NCBI GenBank assembly: GCA_003635185.1
Contig: PYJA01000032.1
Coordinates: 1-32,579, forward strand
Origin: Candidatus Poribacteria bacterium
GTDB taxonomy: Bacteria; Poribacteria; WGA-4E; WGA-3G
Direction of reading: 5' to 3'
DNA length: 32,579 bases
In this document: positions 32,298 through 32,579 of the stretch, in pieces
Numbering within the stretch: position 1 is the first letter of the stretch
Layout: each line of letters opens with the position of its first letter
Made by a program: the position numbers and the translations under genes
The notes under the pieces: generated by a model
Database searches by the model: none
Told to the model about the DNA's origin: nothing
Seen by the model: only the letters and a program-made list of their open reading frames with translations

Positions 32298-32385
32298 TAT
32301 CTCATAAATGCAATTTTGTCCAAATTCACCGGATCGCGTGTCCGATGGATCGGGGTTAGAAACCCCTCGGACGATTTATGAGATA
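32298..32385. repeat. 88-base stem-loop with nested hairpin after the secreted protein gene
   Basis: Outer arms TATCTCATAAAT (32298-32309) and ATTTATGAGATA (32374-32385) are perfectly complementary over 12 bp. Inside, GTCCGA (32340-32345) pairs with TCGGAC (32367-32372), enclosing GGGGTT (32352-32357)/AACCCC (32361-32366) with an AGA loop. It starts 8 bases after the stop codon. No T-run follows, so the fold may be a dispersed palindrome, a processed 3' end or a small structured RNA. Confidence 0.65.
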
Positions 32386-32519
32386 GGTTGTAGTAAACAT
32401 AACGTTGTGTCCTGGGAACCGCACAAGGGGTCCCCAGACGCATATTGATTTTGACATCACAGAACGAACACATATCTGTCGGGCAGTCTTCACGGCTGCC
32501 ATCTACAAGGAGAAACCTC

Positions 32520-32579
32520 ATGAAAAAACGGATGATCCTCATTACAATAATCTTGCTCGTCATCGCTATCGGTATTTCT
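32520..32579 (+). CDS. Start of an exported or membrane protein, cut by window end
   Basis: Twenty codons from ATG 32520 are visible, with AAGGAG 7 bases upstream. The sequence (MKKRMILITIILLVIAIGIS) is a basic start followed by a hydrophobic core, a signal peptide or membrane anchor. The rest lies outside the window, so the product cannot be named. Confidence 0.7.
   Translation, partial: MKKRMILITIILLVIAIGIS

Overview
The window looks like a chromosomal segment of an uncultured, moderately AT-rich bacterium with dispersed, repeat-rich intergenic spaces. LamG-domain secreted proteins with a shared C-terminal tail, a neutral-ceramidase-like enzyme, a GH32/43-like beta-propeller and a DUF6178-like gene together suggest candidate phylum Poribacteria or a similar marine/sponge-associated lineage. 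This is inference from gene content; there is no rRNA or marker phylogeny here.

Layout. 1-1000: an IS1595-family (ISXO2-like) insertion sequence with recognisable inverted ends. 1037-4334 (minus): the conserved rnpA-yidD-yidC-khpB(jag) cluster for tRNA processing and membrane-protein insertion. rpmH, normally upstream of rnpA, is missing, and an HNH endonuclease gene lies there instead. 5134-5499: a small TIR-flanked element. 5587-11628: leuB-type dehydrogenase, a methyltransferase and small membrane protein pair, an atypical YchF-like GTPase, murJ and a stand-alone hisF. 11704-13429 (minus): two overlapping genes that together resemble one DUF6178 protein.

13430-14555 is gene-free but structured. 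It holds a 4-copy REP-like palindromic array, a long-range inverted repeat, a 310-bp MITE-like element with a 9-bp target duplication, and a lone element end that supplies the -35 box of a good promoter. That promoter drives 14556-18761, a tandem pair of trypsin-like/TPR lipoproteins in which the first has an intact H-D-S triad and the second has lost D and S. 18796-21603 (minus): a retroviral-type aspartyl protease, a GH32/43-like protein and a LamG protein. 21811-28675: fumC, a DNA-annealing-like conserved protein, a ceramidase-like protein, a second LamG protein, a TIM-barrel isomerase (minus) and tenA. 28724-30514 (minus): a PhoR-like histidine kinase with no adjacent regulator. 30515-31426 is non-coding apart from a doubtful 51-codon ORF, and carries a perfect sigma70-type promoter, an imperfect palindrome and a C11 tract. 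It precedes an unrecognised secreted protein, a large stem-loop, and the start of another exported protein cut by the window end.

Most genes are single housekeeping or exported-protein genes rather than one pathway. The strongest candidates for something undescribed are the protease/pseudoprotease TPR lipoprotein pair, the shared GK-x-ATTWG-x-IK tail of the LamG proteins, the mobile palindromic elements, and two housekeeping enzymes (HisF, YchF-like) with altered key residues.
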